This document shows positions 37,733 through 47,578 of a stretch of DNA of 62,376 bases, piece after piece. The position numbers and the translations under genes are program-made. Source of the stretch: Pseudomonas amygdali (lineage in GTDB: Bacteria > Pseudomonadota > Gammaproteobacteria > Pseudomonadales > Pseudomonadaceae). Below the pieces are notes generated by a model. The model ran no database searches. It was not told the origin of the DNA and saw only the letters and a program-made list of their open reading frames with translations. The DNA lies in assembly GCF_002699855.1 (NCBI RefSeq), contig NZ_LKBW01000068.1, forward strand, positions 1 through 62,376, in the 5' to 3' direction. Position 1 is the first letter of the stretch, and each line of letters begins with the position of its first letter.

Positions 37733-38803
37733 TCACGTTGGATACGGTTTCAAAGTCTTCTTCAACGTTCTGCTGCGGCAATACTCGACCTCGACCTGGG
37801 CGAACTCTGCGCTGCCGTCAACCATGCGGCAGACATCGAAATACGCGCCAAAACCATTGCCGGTCCTCAGCGATTCGAAATTGATGTCGATCCGGGTGCG
37901 CCTGAACGGCTTGAGCCGACACAGATTTGCCGAGGTCATCGAGCGGGCGTGACTTTCGATGTCGGCAAACGCTACCGGCTGATCGGTGTTGAAGTCCTCG
38001 CGGCGCAATTCGGCGTTTTCGAGAAACCATTTGCGTTTGACCGCCATCAGCCCATCGGCCTGAGGAATGAACGAGATGTAACCGGTTTCGAGCGGGTCAC
38101 CCGTCACTTCGAAAATGTGCGATTCATAGTCGTAGGTTTGAAAGTCACGGTCGATTTCCAGCACCAGGTCTTTGAAAGCGCCCTCTCCGAACGCTTTGTG
38201 CATCGCGGTGGACAACTGCCACATGTCAGGTATCTGAAACGAGGTGAATTTACGTTCCAGCTCCATTTCCGGGCGCCAGCGCACGTACCAGCAGTCATCG
38301 CTGAGCATCGGTTGCGAAGCGGCCACACGCGCAGCGGCGGATCTGGCCAAACGTTGCCAAACCCTCCAGGAAGCACGTTCTACCGGTTCGACATCCATCA
38401 GGTGCAGGAACAAGGCACCGGCTTCGCCTTCATGGATATAGTGATAAACGCTGCATTTACCGAGGTGATGCGTCACCGCCAGAGTGGCCATCAGCGCCTG
38501 ATCGGACGGCCGACGGTGAAGCGTCGGGTCCAGCACATGCATGCGTGAGCGACTGTCTTGCGTACGCTTGCGCTGCCCGGCATTGAAGACTTGAAAGTCG
38601 AAGTCCTTCATCGGCATCGGCACATGGGTGTGATGAGCGTTGGAAAGCCACTGCGCATGCAACGTACCACTGGGAATGAACAGACCGTTGTCCGAGTGAC
38701 GGGCCAGCGCAGCCTCTGTGTCGACAATTGCAACCAGCGCAGAATCAAGGCTGCCGTTGAGGGTGTGCGGATCGAAGAACAGCAGTGAAATATCCGTAGT
38801 CAT
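37733..38803 (-). CDS. CYTH/triphosphate-tunnel-like protein, probable C-terminal frameshift
   Basis: The 356-aa frame has an unassigned N-terminal half and a C-terminal half with the CYTH hallmarks: ELERK (181-185, the ExExK triphosphate-binding strand), AVKRK (about 254-258), KPFRRTRIDINFES and an acidic pair in QVEVEY (about 336-341). Such enzymes bind and hydrolyse or cyclise triphosphates in a beta-barrel tunnel with divalent metals. The current end (RTLKKTLKPYPT) looks artificial. In the next frame the sequence continues QQNVEEDFETVSNVMRDF...LDFAREASRL and stops at 37644, leaving a normal 24-bp gap to the next gene. A missing base near 37770-37782 would explain this. ATGA overlap with the dikinase gene sets the start. 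Confidence 0.7.
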   Translation of the reverse strand: MTTDISLLFFDPHTLNGSLDSALVAIVDTEAALARHSDNGLFIPSGTLHAQWLSNAHHTHVPMPMKDFDFQVFNAGQRKRTQDSRSRMHVLDPTLHRRPSDQALMATLAVTHHLGKCSVYHYIHEGEAGALFLHLMDVEPVERASWRVWQRLARSAAARVAASQPMLSDDCWYVRWRPEMELERKFTSFQIPDMWQLSTAMHKAFGEGAFKDLVLEIDRDFQTYDYESHIFEVTGDPLETGYISFIPQADGLMAVKRKWFLENAELRREDFNTDQPVAFADIESHARSMTSANLCRLKPFRRTRIDINFESLRTGNGFGAYFDVCRMVDGSAEFAQVEVEYCRSRTLKKTLKPYPT

Positions 38804-40695
38804 TGTAGCTCCCGTACTTCGTTGACAGCGTGAGGCAGCGCCTTCTGGCTCTGACTGAAAGTGATCCGTTGTCCGGCAAGACCCTGTTGATACAGCGCCT
38901 CGGACTCCACGGCAGGTATGCCGTGTTCACGCAACAGGATCGAAAGATGACAAAGCATGGACGCCTGCTCGAAGACAAACCCGCGCGCGAACGGCAGCAA
39001 CGCCGCCAGTGCAGCATAAGGGCGTGGCGAGACGACAATGGCTTGTCCGTCATGAGCACGCAGTTGCCGCTCAAGCTCCTCCAGTTCAGCCCCCAGAGAG
39101 CTGGACGTGGGGATCGAGTTGATCGACACGGTGGCCGAGATACTCAGTTCTTCCAGTTGCCGCCCGGCAGTCACTACAACCACCGGCCCGTCGGCATAAC
39201 CTGGAGAAATCAGGCGGATCTCCGTTGAGTCCTCTACCTGCACGAACGTCGACAACGGCGAGAAATCAATCAGGTGCAGCTGCTGGCCCGCTCTCACCCA
39301 CTCCAGTTGCACCGAGCCCAACAGTTCGCCGGCGGCGTGAGTAATGCTGTGCAATTGCAGGGCATCTGCCGGGCCAGTCGGATCGTGCGCTACCAGCCGG
39401 GCGCGTTGCGTTCCGGCGATGCCGCGATTGATCGCCAGCAAGCCTTCCGATGACCATTCGCAGGTCGTGGAGCCGTCATCGCACGCCTGAGTGATAAGCC
39501 CTGTTTCACCTTTCAGAAACTCGCGGGCCACAAAACACACAACACGCTCATCACTGAGCTCAAGCAGTCGTTCAAGCAATGCGCCGCGCTCGAGGATCTG
39601 CTGGCGTACCTGATCGGAGAAGTCCAGCACGACCTGATCGGTATTGAGTCGATCCAAAAGCACCTGGCTCATTGCTGGCTCGACCAGTCCCTGACGGTTT
39701 GCCTTGACCAACAGCGCCTGGCCCGCAGAAACGCCGTGGGTTTGCGCGAACAACGCCAGCGGGCGGCGCTTGCTTCGAAAATACTGCGCAAAGGCAGGCA
39801 ATGGCCGGAAATCCATCAGCGCATCATCACTGGCGATATACAGTTCGGCCCATTCAAGGACCGGCTCCAGGCTGCGTGCTTCGCGCAGGCTGGTGACGGG
39901 CCTTGCCTGGAGCAGCCAGAGTTTCTGGTCATCCGCCGCCCACTCGATATCGGCGGGCAGCCCCAGCGCCGCAGATGCATTGGCAGCCAGTGTCGCCACC
40001 TCCAGCAGCAACGCCTTGTGAGGCTCCAGCGCGGGGTCACAACCCAGCAATTGCTGGTCGCTGACCCGCGCCGACATGCCCTTATCTACCCCGGAGACCA
40101 TCGCTTCGCCCAGCGATGCGACGGTTTCAATCAGCGTTACTGCCTCCCCGCTCAACGGATCATGGCTGAAGGCTACGCCTGCGAAGCGGGCCTTGACCAT
40201 GCGCTGCACGATCACCGTCATCTCTACCGGCGTTTCCAGCATCGAAGCTCGCAAGCGTTCCAGAATGGCCTGGCGGGAAACTCCGGAGCGCCATACATCG
40301 AGCACCGCCGTCTTGAGCGCTGGCAAACCCTGCACCGAAAGGTGTGTGCTGAAAATCCCGGCAAAACTGTGCTGATTACCATCTTCGATATTCGCCGAAG
40401 AACGTACGGCAAGTTCGCTGCCGGCATCAAAGCTCGCTTGCTCAAGCAGCGCCTGGAGATGGCTGTCAGCAGCCTCACTCCATTCAAACTCGGCCAGTCG
40501 GGCGATTCTGTCCATGTGTTCGTCAAGGAAGGCACCTGCGGTGATGCGCACGGTTTTCAACGTGTCTTCAATAGCCTGCTTGCGGTCTTCGAAGTCGTGC
40601 CAGAGCACGCGGTAGTCTGCATCGTCCAGTGCGCTCAGGGGCGGCACCGGCAATGTATCGGCAAGCTGTTGCAGGGTTGAGTATTTACTGGACAC
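38800..40695 (-). CDS. PPDK/PEP-synthase-like dikinase (phosphotransferase)
   Basis: The 631-aa protein has the PPDK-type ATP-binding domain: AVRSSANIEDGNQHSFAG (about 98-113), FAGVAFSHDPLSGEAV and WLLQARPVTS. It then has a middle domain of about 270 aa and a C-terminal swivelling domain with the phosphohistidine in LCHLSILLREHGIPAV (about His583). The PEP/pyruvate TIM barrel of true PEP synthase is absent. ATP-domain, substrate domain, His-domain is the layout of rifampin phosphotransferases, so this probably moves the beta-phosphate of ATP onto a small molecule. It starts at GTG 40695 with AGGAGG upstream and overlaps the Dcd-like gene by 11 bp. Confidence 0.8.
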   Translation of the reverse strand: MSSKYSTLQQLADTLPVPPLSALDDADYRVLWHDFEDRKQAIEDTLKTVRITAGAFLDEHMDRIARLAEFEWSEAADSHLQALLEQASFDAGSELAVRSSANIEDGNQHSFAGIFSTHLSVQGLPALKTAVLDVWRSGVSRQAILERLRASMLETPVEMTVIVQRMVKARFAGVAFSHDPLSGEAVTLIETVASLGEAMVSGVDKGMSARVSDQQLLGCDPALEPHKALLLEVATLAANASAALGLPADIEWAADDQKLWLLQARPVTSLREARSLEPVLEWAELYIASDDALMDFRPLPAFAQYFRSKRRPLALFAQTHGVSAGQALLVKANRQGLVEPAMSQVLLDRLNTDQVVLDFSDQVRQQILERGALLERLLELSDERVVCFVAREFLKGETGLITQACDDGSTTCEWSSEGLLAINRGIAGTQRARLVAHDPTGPADALQLHSITHAAGELLGSVQLEWVRAGQQLHLIDFSPLSTFVQVEDSTEIRLISPGYADGPVVVVTAGRQLEELSISATVSINSIPTSSSLGAELEELERQLRAHDGQAIVVSPRPYAALAALLPFARGFVFEQASMLCHLSILLREHGIPAVESEALYQQGLAGQRITFSQSQKALPHAVNEVRELQ

Positions 40696-41362
40696 GACGG
40701 CCTCCTGCTATCAGTGGAAGGTCAGTGGCTCTCCGAGCGGGCCCACTGGCCAGTGCATCCGGGACTGCATCAACGTCCTCCTGGGCTGCCAGAACCGGAA
40801 ACGGCGCAAGATTGGGCACCACCAGTGGCTGTGGGCGTGGCGTCTTTTCGAAATCCATGAATATGCGTGACGCAAAGGCTTCGGTCGCGCCCTGGTACTT
40901 CCCGGAATACAGCTCGATATCGCCTTTGACGTTCCAGAACATCATCTGACCGATGTTCATGCCGGGGTAAACACGGATGCGGTTCAACGCATATAACTGC
41001 AAGGTCCAACGTCCGACGAAACCAATGTCGCCCAGTGGGGCCGACAGGTTGATGAACATCCCCAGTCTTGCAATCGAGGAACGCGCCGCATAAGTGGGTA
41101 CGAAATGGGTGCTGCCCATGGTTTCTATGGTTGAAGCCAGGTACAGCTTCATCGGCTGCAATTCATAGCCTTCCGGGCCGATTTCGATGGTTCGGGTGGA
41201 CGCCTCGGTGCGCACATCGATCACATCGTCTTCGTAGACCTTCATCTGGTCATGCAGGCGGAAGTTGTAACTGTTGGGATTGACGTTCTCATGGGAAAAC
41301 GGACTGATGACGATTTCACCCGAACGCACACGATTTTCGATTTCACTACCGGTCAGTATCAT
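40685..41362 (-). CDS. dCTP-deaminase-like protein B (phosphate-site motif kept, catalytic Glu replaced)
   Basis: This 225-aa dUTPase-superfamily protein begins ILTGSEIENRVRSGEIVISPFSHENVNPNSYNFRL as in Dcd, and has the triphosphate-binding motif AARSSIARLG (94-99 core) and the substrate barrel GDIGFVGRWT. The catalytic Glu of the following LEL/LEF motif is Gln here (LQLY, Gln122). A Pro/Arg-rich tail of about 50 aa extends beyond the fold. ATG 41362 is chosen over an upstream TTG and begins 2 bp after the stop of its paralogue. By itself it should bind but not deaminate a dCTP-like substrate. Confidence 0.8.
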   Translation of the reverse strand: MILTGSEIENRVRSGEIVISPFSHENVNPNSYNFRLHDQMKVYEDDVIDVRTEASTRTIEIGPEGYELQPMKLYLASTIETMGSTHFVPTYAARSSIARLGMFINLSAPLGDIGFVGRWTLQLYALNRIRVYPGMNIGQMMFWNVKGDIELYSGKYQGATEAFASRIFMDFEKTPRPQPLVVPNLAPFPVLAAQEDVDAVPDALASGPARRATDLPLIAGGRRVQ

Positions 41363-41364
41363 GG

Positions 41365-41877
41365 TCAATCCAGAATGATTTTCGAGGGCACGGTGCTCTT
41401 GGAGCCCAAGTAGCGTCCCGCATAACAGGTGGTCAGGCCGAAGTTTGCCCAGAAGCAGACCTTGGCCACTTTGGTGCCGGCATAGACCCGCACCGGCTGG
41501 GTAACGACGATCTCCAGGGTCCAGCTGATGGCCGCGCCGGTGTGGCCGAGCGGCGCACTGGTCTGAATGAAAACGCCACAGGAGGCGGTGGAAACGTTGG
41601 CGTAAAGCTCACTGGCAAAATCGATACCGCCGATCTGCTCGGCCGTGGCGCCCAGGTAAAAGCGGTTGGGGTACAACACAAAGCCTTCGGGTGGAATATG
41701 ATGCTCGACCACCTCCAGCTCCCCGTGAGGATCGATGCGGTCGCTGCGGTACTCCAGAAGCAGATCCGCCAGGTGACAGCCGTAGGAATTGACCTCGACA
41801 TGAATGGGGTCGAAAGGCTCGATGACGACACTGCCGACCTCGCGCATTTTCACTATTTCAGAACCGGTCAGCATCAT
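41365..41877 (-). CDS. dCTP-deaminase-like protein A (catalytic Glu kept, phosphate-site motif lost)
   Basis: The 170-aa protein is a paralogue of the next gene: MLTGSEIVKMREVGSVVIEPFDPIHVEVNSYGCHL at the N-terminus and SWTLEIVVTQPVRVYAG at the core. It keeps the catalytic Glu (Glu122), but the RSSxARLG triphosphate motif is replaced by NVSTASCG, without either arginine. It therefore mirrors the defect in paralogue B. Start at ATG 41877, 4 bp after the desaturase stop; an upstream extension would run through that gene. Dcd family members are trimers with active sites shared between subunits, so an A/B hetero-oligomer is plausible. Confidence 0.8.
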   Translation of the reverse strand: MMLTGSEIVKMREVGSVVIEPFDPIHVEVNSYGCHLADLLLEYRSDRIDPHGELEVVEHHIPPEGFVLYPNRFYLGATAEQIGGIDFASELYANVSTASCGVFIQTSAPLGHTGAAISWTLEIVVTQPVRVYAGTKVAKVCFWANFGLTTCYAGRYLGSKSTVPSKIILD

Positions 41878-41881
41878 GGGT

Positions 41882-42898
41882 TCAAGCCTCCTGATCCAGA
41901 GACGCCACGGCACGTGCCTGTCCGTTCGCACCGTACAATTCGGCTCGCATGCTGCGCGCGCCCCAGAGATAACCTTCGGTGTTGCAGGCGGCGGCCGAGC
42001 CTGGCAGGCGCTGAGCAAGGCGTCGGGACAAGGTGCCCAGGTGATAGCTGGGGACCTCTTGAAAAAGGTGGTGCTCCCAGTGCCTGTTGATATTGCACGG
42101 TGCAAACAATCCTCGTTCCAGCCAGCCCGGACTGACGCTGCGTGCATCGCGCTTCACGCTCTGGGTCGAGAGCCCGGCATGCTCCGACAGACTGCGAATG
42201 CGCAGAATCGGCGGAAGAAAGAACACCAGCGGTGCCAGCCAGTACAACAGCACGCCCGGCCAGGCACTGAAAGCGCTGATGAGCAGCACTGCACAGGCAT
42301 AAAAAGCCAAAGCCTGATAGCGCTCGGTGCGGGTCGCGGGCGAAGGGCTGGTGAAAAGCCCGATCACGCTGAAACTGTCCATCGTGCGTAACGATTGCAG
42401 GGTCGACAACCCGCTGATGTCGCGCAGCAAGGCCTGCCAGAACAACCCCGAACTTGGCGGTGCGAACGCATCGGCGTAGTCCGGGTCGGTCGGCGTATTA
42501 AGGTGCTTGTGATGGGCAATATGGTGAGCCCGATAACGTGACGTGCTCAATGTCAGAGGGAACGTCAGAAAGACGTTGGAGATCAGGTCGTTGCGCCGCT
42601 TGTCACGGCTGATCAGCAAATGCGCCGCGTCGTGCATGAGCACCAGCAACGCGTGCTGTCGCGTCGCAATGACTACTACGGCGATCAGACAAACCAGCGT
42701 CGAGTCGCTGATCTCGGCCAAGGTAATAGCAGCGACAATCACCGCCCACTGCACGCCTATCTGCAATGCCTGCCGCCAGTTGCTGAGTTGCTTGAGATCC
42801 GAGGTCAGTGACAGGTTGTCACGTGCCAGCGTAGCGCGCTCGGAGCGTCGGTCGTAAGCGCCACTGTCCATCGTGTCGAGTTCGATTGTGTCTTCCAT
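41882..42898 (-). CDS. Fatty acid desaturase-family membrane enzyme
   Basis: This 338-aa diiron membrane protein has the three histidine clusters HDAAH, HHIAHHKH and HWEHH and about four hydrophobic spans. It inserts a double bond or hydroxyl group into an aliphatic chain. In specialised-metabolite clusters such enzymes also act on amino-acid-derived chains; DesI of the phaseolotoxin cluster is, as I recall, an example. It begins 34 bp after the SDR and ends 4 bp before the Dcd-like A gene. The middle cluster is unusually dense in histidines. Confidence 0.83.
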   Translation of the reverse strand: MEDTIELDTMDSGAYDRRSERATLARDNLSLTSDLKQLSNWRQALQIGVQWAVIVAAITLAEISDSTLVCLIAVVVIATRQHALLVLMHDAAHLLISRDKRRNDLISNVFLTFPLTLSTSRYRAHHIAHHKHLNTPTDPDYADAFAPPSSGLFWQALLRDISGLSTLQSLRTMDSFSVIGLFTSPSPATRTERYQALAFYACAVLLISAFSAWPGVLLYWLAPLVFFLPPILRIRSLSEHAGLSTQSVKRDARSVSPGWLERGLFAPCNINRHWEHHLFQEVPSYHLGTLSRRLAQRLPGSAAACNTEGYLWGARSMRAELYGANGQARAVASLDQEA

Positions 42899-42932
42899 CT
42901 TTCATCTCCCGTTCAATCGTTGAAAGGGCCTG

Positions 42933-44042
42933 CTAACCGTGCATTGCCGCTGATTTCGCGACAAGCCTGTCGAGGCTGAGCCGCGCATCGGGCGCATGAG
43001 CCAGCCAGTAATCCACCGCTCTGGGTAAAAATATTTCTGCGCTGGGTGCCGGGTGCCGGACATTCAACGGGGGCCTGACCAGATCGCTTTCGGCGTACAC
43101 GCCGTAGATCTGTAACAAGCGCTCGAAATAGCGGAAATCTCTGGTTGAAATACCCTCCGGCCGCCATGCAACCAGCGAGCGCTTGAGGAACGCCCATTGC
43201 CGACTGCGCAGTATCGGTGCCGGGGTAAGCGGCGCAACGCCTGCTGCCTGGCGCGCCCGGTCGACACGCGACTCGATGATGCGGATCACCTGCTCATAAG
43301 GCAGCCGCGCATCTCCTGCCGACGCCACGACCTCGCGCGCGTCGCCACCTGCCACGCAATGACTGACCAGGTGGATCAATTCGTCGACCACCCAGTCGAT
43401 AGGCACCAGGTCAAACAGCCCCTGGCGGTTGCCGACCAGAAACGGCGGTGAAAAGGTATTGATGAAGCGGATCAACGGATACAGCCCATGAAAACGGCTG
43501 ATTGCGCCGTCGCTCGTAGCGCCGATGACCAGACTGCAACTGAACACGGAAATCGGCATTTGCCTGCCGAAGGTTTCACGTAAACCCCGCTCCGCAGCGG
43601 CCTTGCTTTCCTCATAACCGTTGCGATAGGTCCAGCCTTCACACTGCGTGAAAGCCGTGGACACATAGATGAAGTGAGGCTTGCGCACCAGTTTCTGGAC
43701 AAAACCGCAGAACAGCTGCGCACCTTCGACATTCAGCTCATGCATCTCTTCGAACGTCTTGTCCCAGGCCACATCGGCAGCGAGGTGGACCGCCGTGGCG
43801 CACTCGATGGCTGGCATGGCGTCCACCAGCGCATTCAGGGAAGCGGCGTCGGTAAGGTCGGCGATCCGGCACTCCAGTCGCGAGCGACTGTCCACTGGCA
43901 AGTCTTGCAGGCAGCGACTGGCAGCTTGCCCGGAACGACACAAGGCTATGACATGCGACTCCGGATGCTGACTGAGCCAGTCGCGCACGAACCAGGAGCC
44001 CAGTGCGCCGCTGGCACCGGTAATGATCAGTGTCGAACGCAT
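42933..44042 (-). CDS. Extended SDR, thioester/acyl-reductase-like
   Basis: The 369-aa protein has the NAD(P) motif TGASGALGSWFVRDWL, IADLTD, a VHLAADVAWDKTFEE segment and catalytic YEESKAAAE, as in the male-sterility/fatty-acyl-CoA-reductase and thioester-reductase group (NAD_binding_4). Such enzymes reduce acyl thioesters to aldehydes or work on nucleotide sugars. No carrier protein is encoded nearby, so a small-molecule substrate is likely. ATG 44042 is 1 bp after the SRPBCC stop. The C-terminal 100 aa are helical and unassigned. Confidence 0.75.
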   Translation of the reverse strand: MRSTLIITGASGALGSWFVRDWLSQHPESHVIALCRSGQAASRCLQDLPVDSRSRLECRIADLTDAASLNALVDAMPAIECATAVHLAADVAWDKTFEEMHELNVEGAQLFCGFVQKLVRKPHFIYVSTAFTQCEGWTYRNGYEESKAAAERGLRETFGRQMPISVFSCSLVIGATSDGAISRFHGLYPLIRFINTFSPPFLVGNRQGLFDLVPIDWVVDELIHLVSHCVAGGDAREVVASAGDARLPYEQVIRIIESRVDRARQAAGVAPLTPAPILRSRQWAFLKRSLVAWRPEGISTRDFRYFERLLQIYGVYAESDLVRPPLNVRHPAPSAEIFLPRAVDYWLAHAPDARLSLDRLVAKSAAMHG

Positions 44043-44043
44043 A

Positions 44044-44511
44044 TCAACAGCCCCCTGCCGCAACCCGCTGATGACGGCGAGCGAGCAATTGATTGCGTAT
44101 ACCGTCGAGCATCTGGATGTTATTGGCGCGAATCGCGCGCTCGCCTATGGGGTGCAAAACCTCGGCCAGCGACGGGATGCCAAGGTCGAAGGTGACATTC
44201 AGGTCCACATGCAAGCCATCGGCGCGTTGTATCAGCAGCCACTCGCCGTACCAGACCTCAAGGTCGCCATCGGTCTGCTTGAACTCGATGCGCTCGTTGG
44301 TCAAGAGCCAGTCCTGCTCGGTCCAGGTCAGCTCGCTGCCATTGATCAGCACGCGCCACGTACTGGAGACATATTCACTCTGCCGGGGGTGAACGATCAC
44401 CTCCAGCACATCACTCATGAAGTCGGGATAGCGGGCGAAGTCCGAGAGGATCGGCCACACTTCGCCAGGCTCGAAGTCACCAAGAAGCACACTGGTTGAT
44501 ACATCAGGCAT
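44044..44511 (-). CDS. SRPBCC-family protein (polyketide cyclase-like)
   Basis: This 155-aa START/Bet v 1-like protein has the pattern FEPGEVWPILSDFARYPDFMSDVLEVIV and a long C-terminal helix (IGERAIRANNIQMLDGIRNQLL). These proteins offer a deep hydrophobic pocket and act as cyclases, dehydratases or binding proteins. It lies 12 bp after the aminotransferase and 1 bp before the SDR, so it probably handles an intermediate between those two steps. No catalytic residues can be assigned. Confidence 0.75.
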   Translation of the reverse strand: MPDVSTSVLLGDFEPGEVWPILSDFARYPDFMSDVLEVIVHPRQSEYVSSTWRVLINGSELTWTEQDWLLTNERIEFKQTDGDLEVWYGEWLLIQRADGLHVDLNVTFDLGIPSLAEVLHPIGERAIRANNIQMLDGIRNQLLARRHQRVAAGGC

Positions 44512-44523
44512 AGGAAATCTCCG

Positions 44524-45777
44524 TCATTGGATGGAACGATAGGCCGCATCGACGGCATCACAGAAACTGTTGATGCCCTGTTCGAGGTCGTCCCGGGTGA
44601 TGGTCGCGTCGGGATAAACCCGCAGTACCCGGGTTGTGCTCAGGCAGAAAGCCAGCAGCACGTTGCGGTGTGCGGCCTCGATCAGGGTCTGCGCCACATA
44701 GTTGCTGGAGGTGAACTCCACACCGATCATCAGGCCACTACCGCGTACTTCAGCCACTGCCGGGCAGTCCTGCAGACGTTTGCGCAGGATTTCCATGGCC
44801 ACTTGCCCAAGCTCATTGACGCATTCGCAGAATGCGGGATCGCTAACCACGTCGAGCACCGCGTTGACCACTGCCCCGGCCAGGGCGCTGCCCGCATAGG
44901 ACGAGGCATGCACGACAGGATCACGCGCGGGCGCGCCGAACCGACTGCTGTCGTAAATGGCGGCGGCAACCGGGAACACGCCACCGCCCAGGGTTTTGCC
45001 GAACACGATGATGTCGGCTGGCGCGCCGCAAACCAACGAACCACTGCGCCCCAGACCTGACTGAATCTCGTCATGAATCATGAACGCGTCATGCTCGCGG
45101 CATAGCCCGGCAAGTTCTCCCAGAAAGCTCAGGTCCACCGGCCTGATTCCGCCCTCTCCCTGAACAGGCTCGGCGATGACCGCTGCAATATCGCCTTCTG
45201 CCAGTGTCTTGCGTGCAGCGTCCAGATCACCGGCATCGATGAACACCACATCTTCGGCATGCATCATCGAGGCGTGCCCCCTGTAGCCATAGCTGACCGC
45301 CAGCGCACCACTCGTGCGCCCGTGATAAGCATGAGTCAACGCGATGATTCGCCGCTTGCCGGTCTGCATGCGCACCAGTTTGAGCGCCGCTTCGATGACC
45401 TCCGAACCGCTGTTGCCGTACAGCACGCCATTGCCCGGCCGACCGACACAGGCCACCAGGCGCTCGGCTGCGCTGAGGCTGGGTTCGTTGGCCAATATCC
45501 GACTGGAAAGGCCCAGCGACGTCACTTGCCGCGTCAGAGCAGCAACCACCGCGGGGTGCCGATGGCCCAGCAAGTGCAGGCCGAACGAACCAAAGTCCAG
45601 CCAGCGCCGGCCGGTGTCATCGGTTATCCACGAACCCTGGGCCGAGTGCTCGGCTGCGGTAAGCCCTGCCATTCGCAGCATCAGGCCTTGCTCTCGGCCG
45701 AATACCGCCCCGTAACGCTCGACAAACGATGATTTGCGCACCGGCACTGCAGGCGCGGTCATGACATGACTGTTCAT
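44524..45777 (-). CDS. Class III PLP aminotransferase (cluster enzyme)
   Basis: This 417-aa fold-type I transaminase of the acetylornithine/ornithine/4-aminobutyrate group has LYGNSGSEVIEAALKLVR, FMIHDEIQSGLGRSG and the PLP lysine in VFGKTLGGGVFPVAA. It moves an amino group onto or off an omega-aldehyde or ketone. It overlaps the upstream gene by 4 bp (ATGA). It is distinct from the HemL-like enzyme at 3748. With the divergent amino-acid decarboxylase it suggests that an amino acid or diamine enters the pathway. Confidence 0.85.
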   Translation of the reverse strand: MNSHVMTAPAVPVRKSSFVERYGAVFGREQGLMLRMAGLTAAEHSAQGSWITDDTGRRWLDFGSFGLHLLGHRHPAVVAALTRQVTSLGLSSRILANEPSLSAAERLVACVGRPGNGVLYGNSGSEVIEAALKLVRMQTGKRRIIALTHAYHGRTSGALAVSYGYRGHASMMHAEDVVFIDAGDLDAARKTLAEGDIAAVIAEPVQGEGGIRPVDLSFLGELAGLCREHDAFMIHDEIQSGLGRSGSLVCGAPADIIVFGKTLGGGVFPVAAAIYDSSRFGAPARDPVVHASSYAGSALAGAVVNAVLDVVSDPAFCECVNELGQVAMEILRKRLQDCPAVAEVRGSGLMIGVEFTSSNYVAQTLIEAAHRNVLLAFCLSTTRVLRVYPDATITRDDLEQGINSFCDAVDAAYRSIQ

Positions 45778-46327
45778 AGAGACCTCATCAAAGGAGCCAG
45801 AAAGGCAGCATCGCGTCCTGCCAGGCGGCAGGAGCGGTCCCAGTCACGCAGGGTCCGCAGGACCTGGCCCTGAGTACCCGGCAGCAACGGGTTGAACAGC
45901 TTTCCGGGAAAGGCCTGCAGAACTTCCTTGAACAGCTCGATCAACCGGCTCGCCTCATCACCGCGGTCGGCATCGGTATCCGTGGGGACGCCCAGCCATT
46001 CGACGGCGACTGGCCCGGAGTGAGCAACCACGTCTGTGAGCCCGTATTCACTGAACAAGGCGAACTGGTGCAACTCGTTCGGGGTGTCGGCACCGGCGAG
46101 TCGGCAGTCAATGTCGACCATCAATTCAGCCAGCTTGATTCTCAGCGCATCCACCACTTGAGGCTCGTTCGCCGCGCCTTCGAGGTCCTCCAGATAGGCT
46201 TCAAGCTCGGTCATCAGCAACCAGGCCACCGATATCAGCTTTTGCGCGTAAGGCCCTGCCGGGTATACATAGCCGCCACTCAGCCGGGGAAACCACTGGC
46301 GACCGGCTGCCTGTGCTGAAATTGCAG

Positions 46328-46331
<4 letters not shown>
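45774..46331 (-). CDS. Conserved-looking protein of unknown function
   Basis: The 185-aa product is mainly helical and acidic, with no membrane segment, signal peptide or motif that I recognise. Both ends overlap neighbours by 4 bp (ATGA), so it is translationally coupled to the nucleotidyltransferase upstream and the aminotransferase downstream. The tight coupling argues for a partner or auxiliary role to one of these enzymes. Function not assignable from the sequence. Confidence 0.7.
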
Positions 46332-47422
<1,091 letters not shown>

Positions 47423-47578
47423 GTACACCTTCCACTCGATAACGGTGACTTCATTGGGGCTGCTATTCGGCTTGCCGAGCAACCCCCTGCCTGATCCATG
47501 ACCATGAATTACTTTGTCGTCGTTAACGCGAGCGCTGACGCAATGGAACAAGCCCCATTACTTCACGATGTTGTACCC

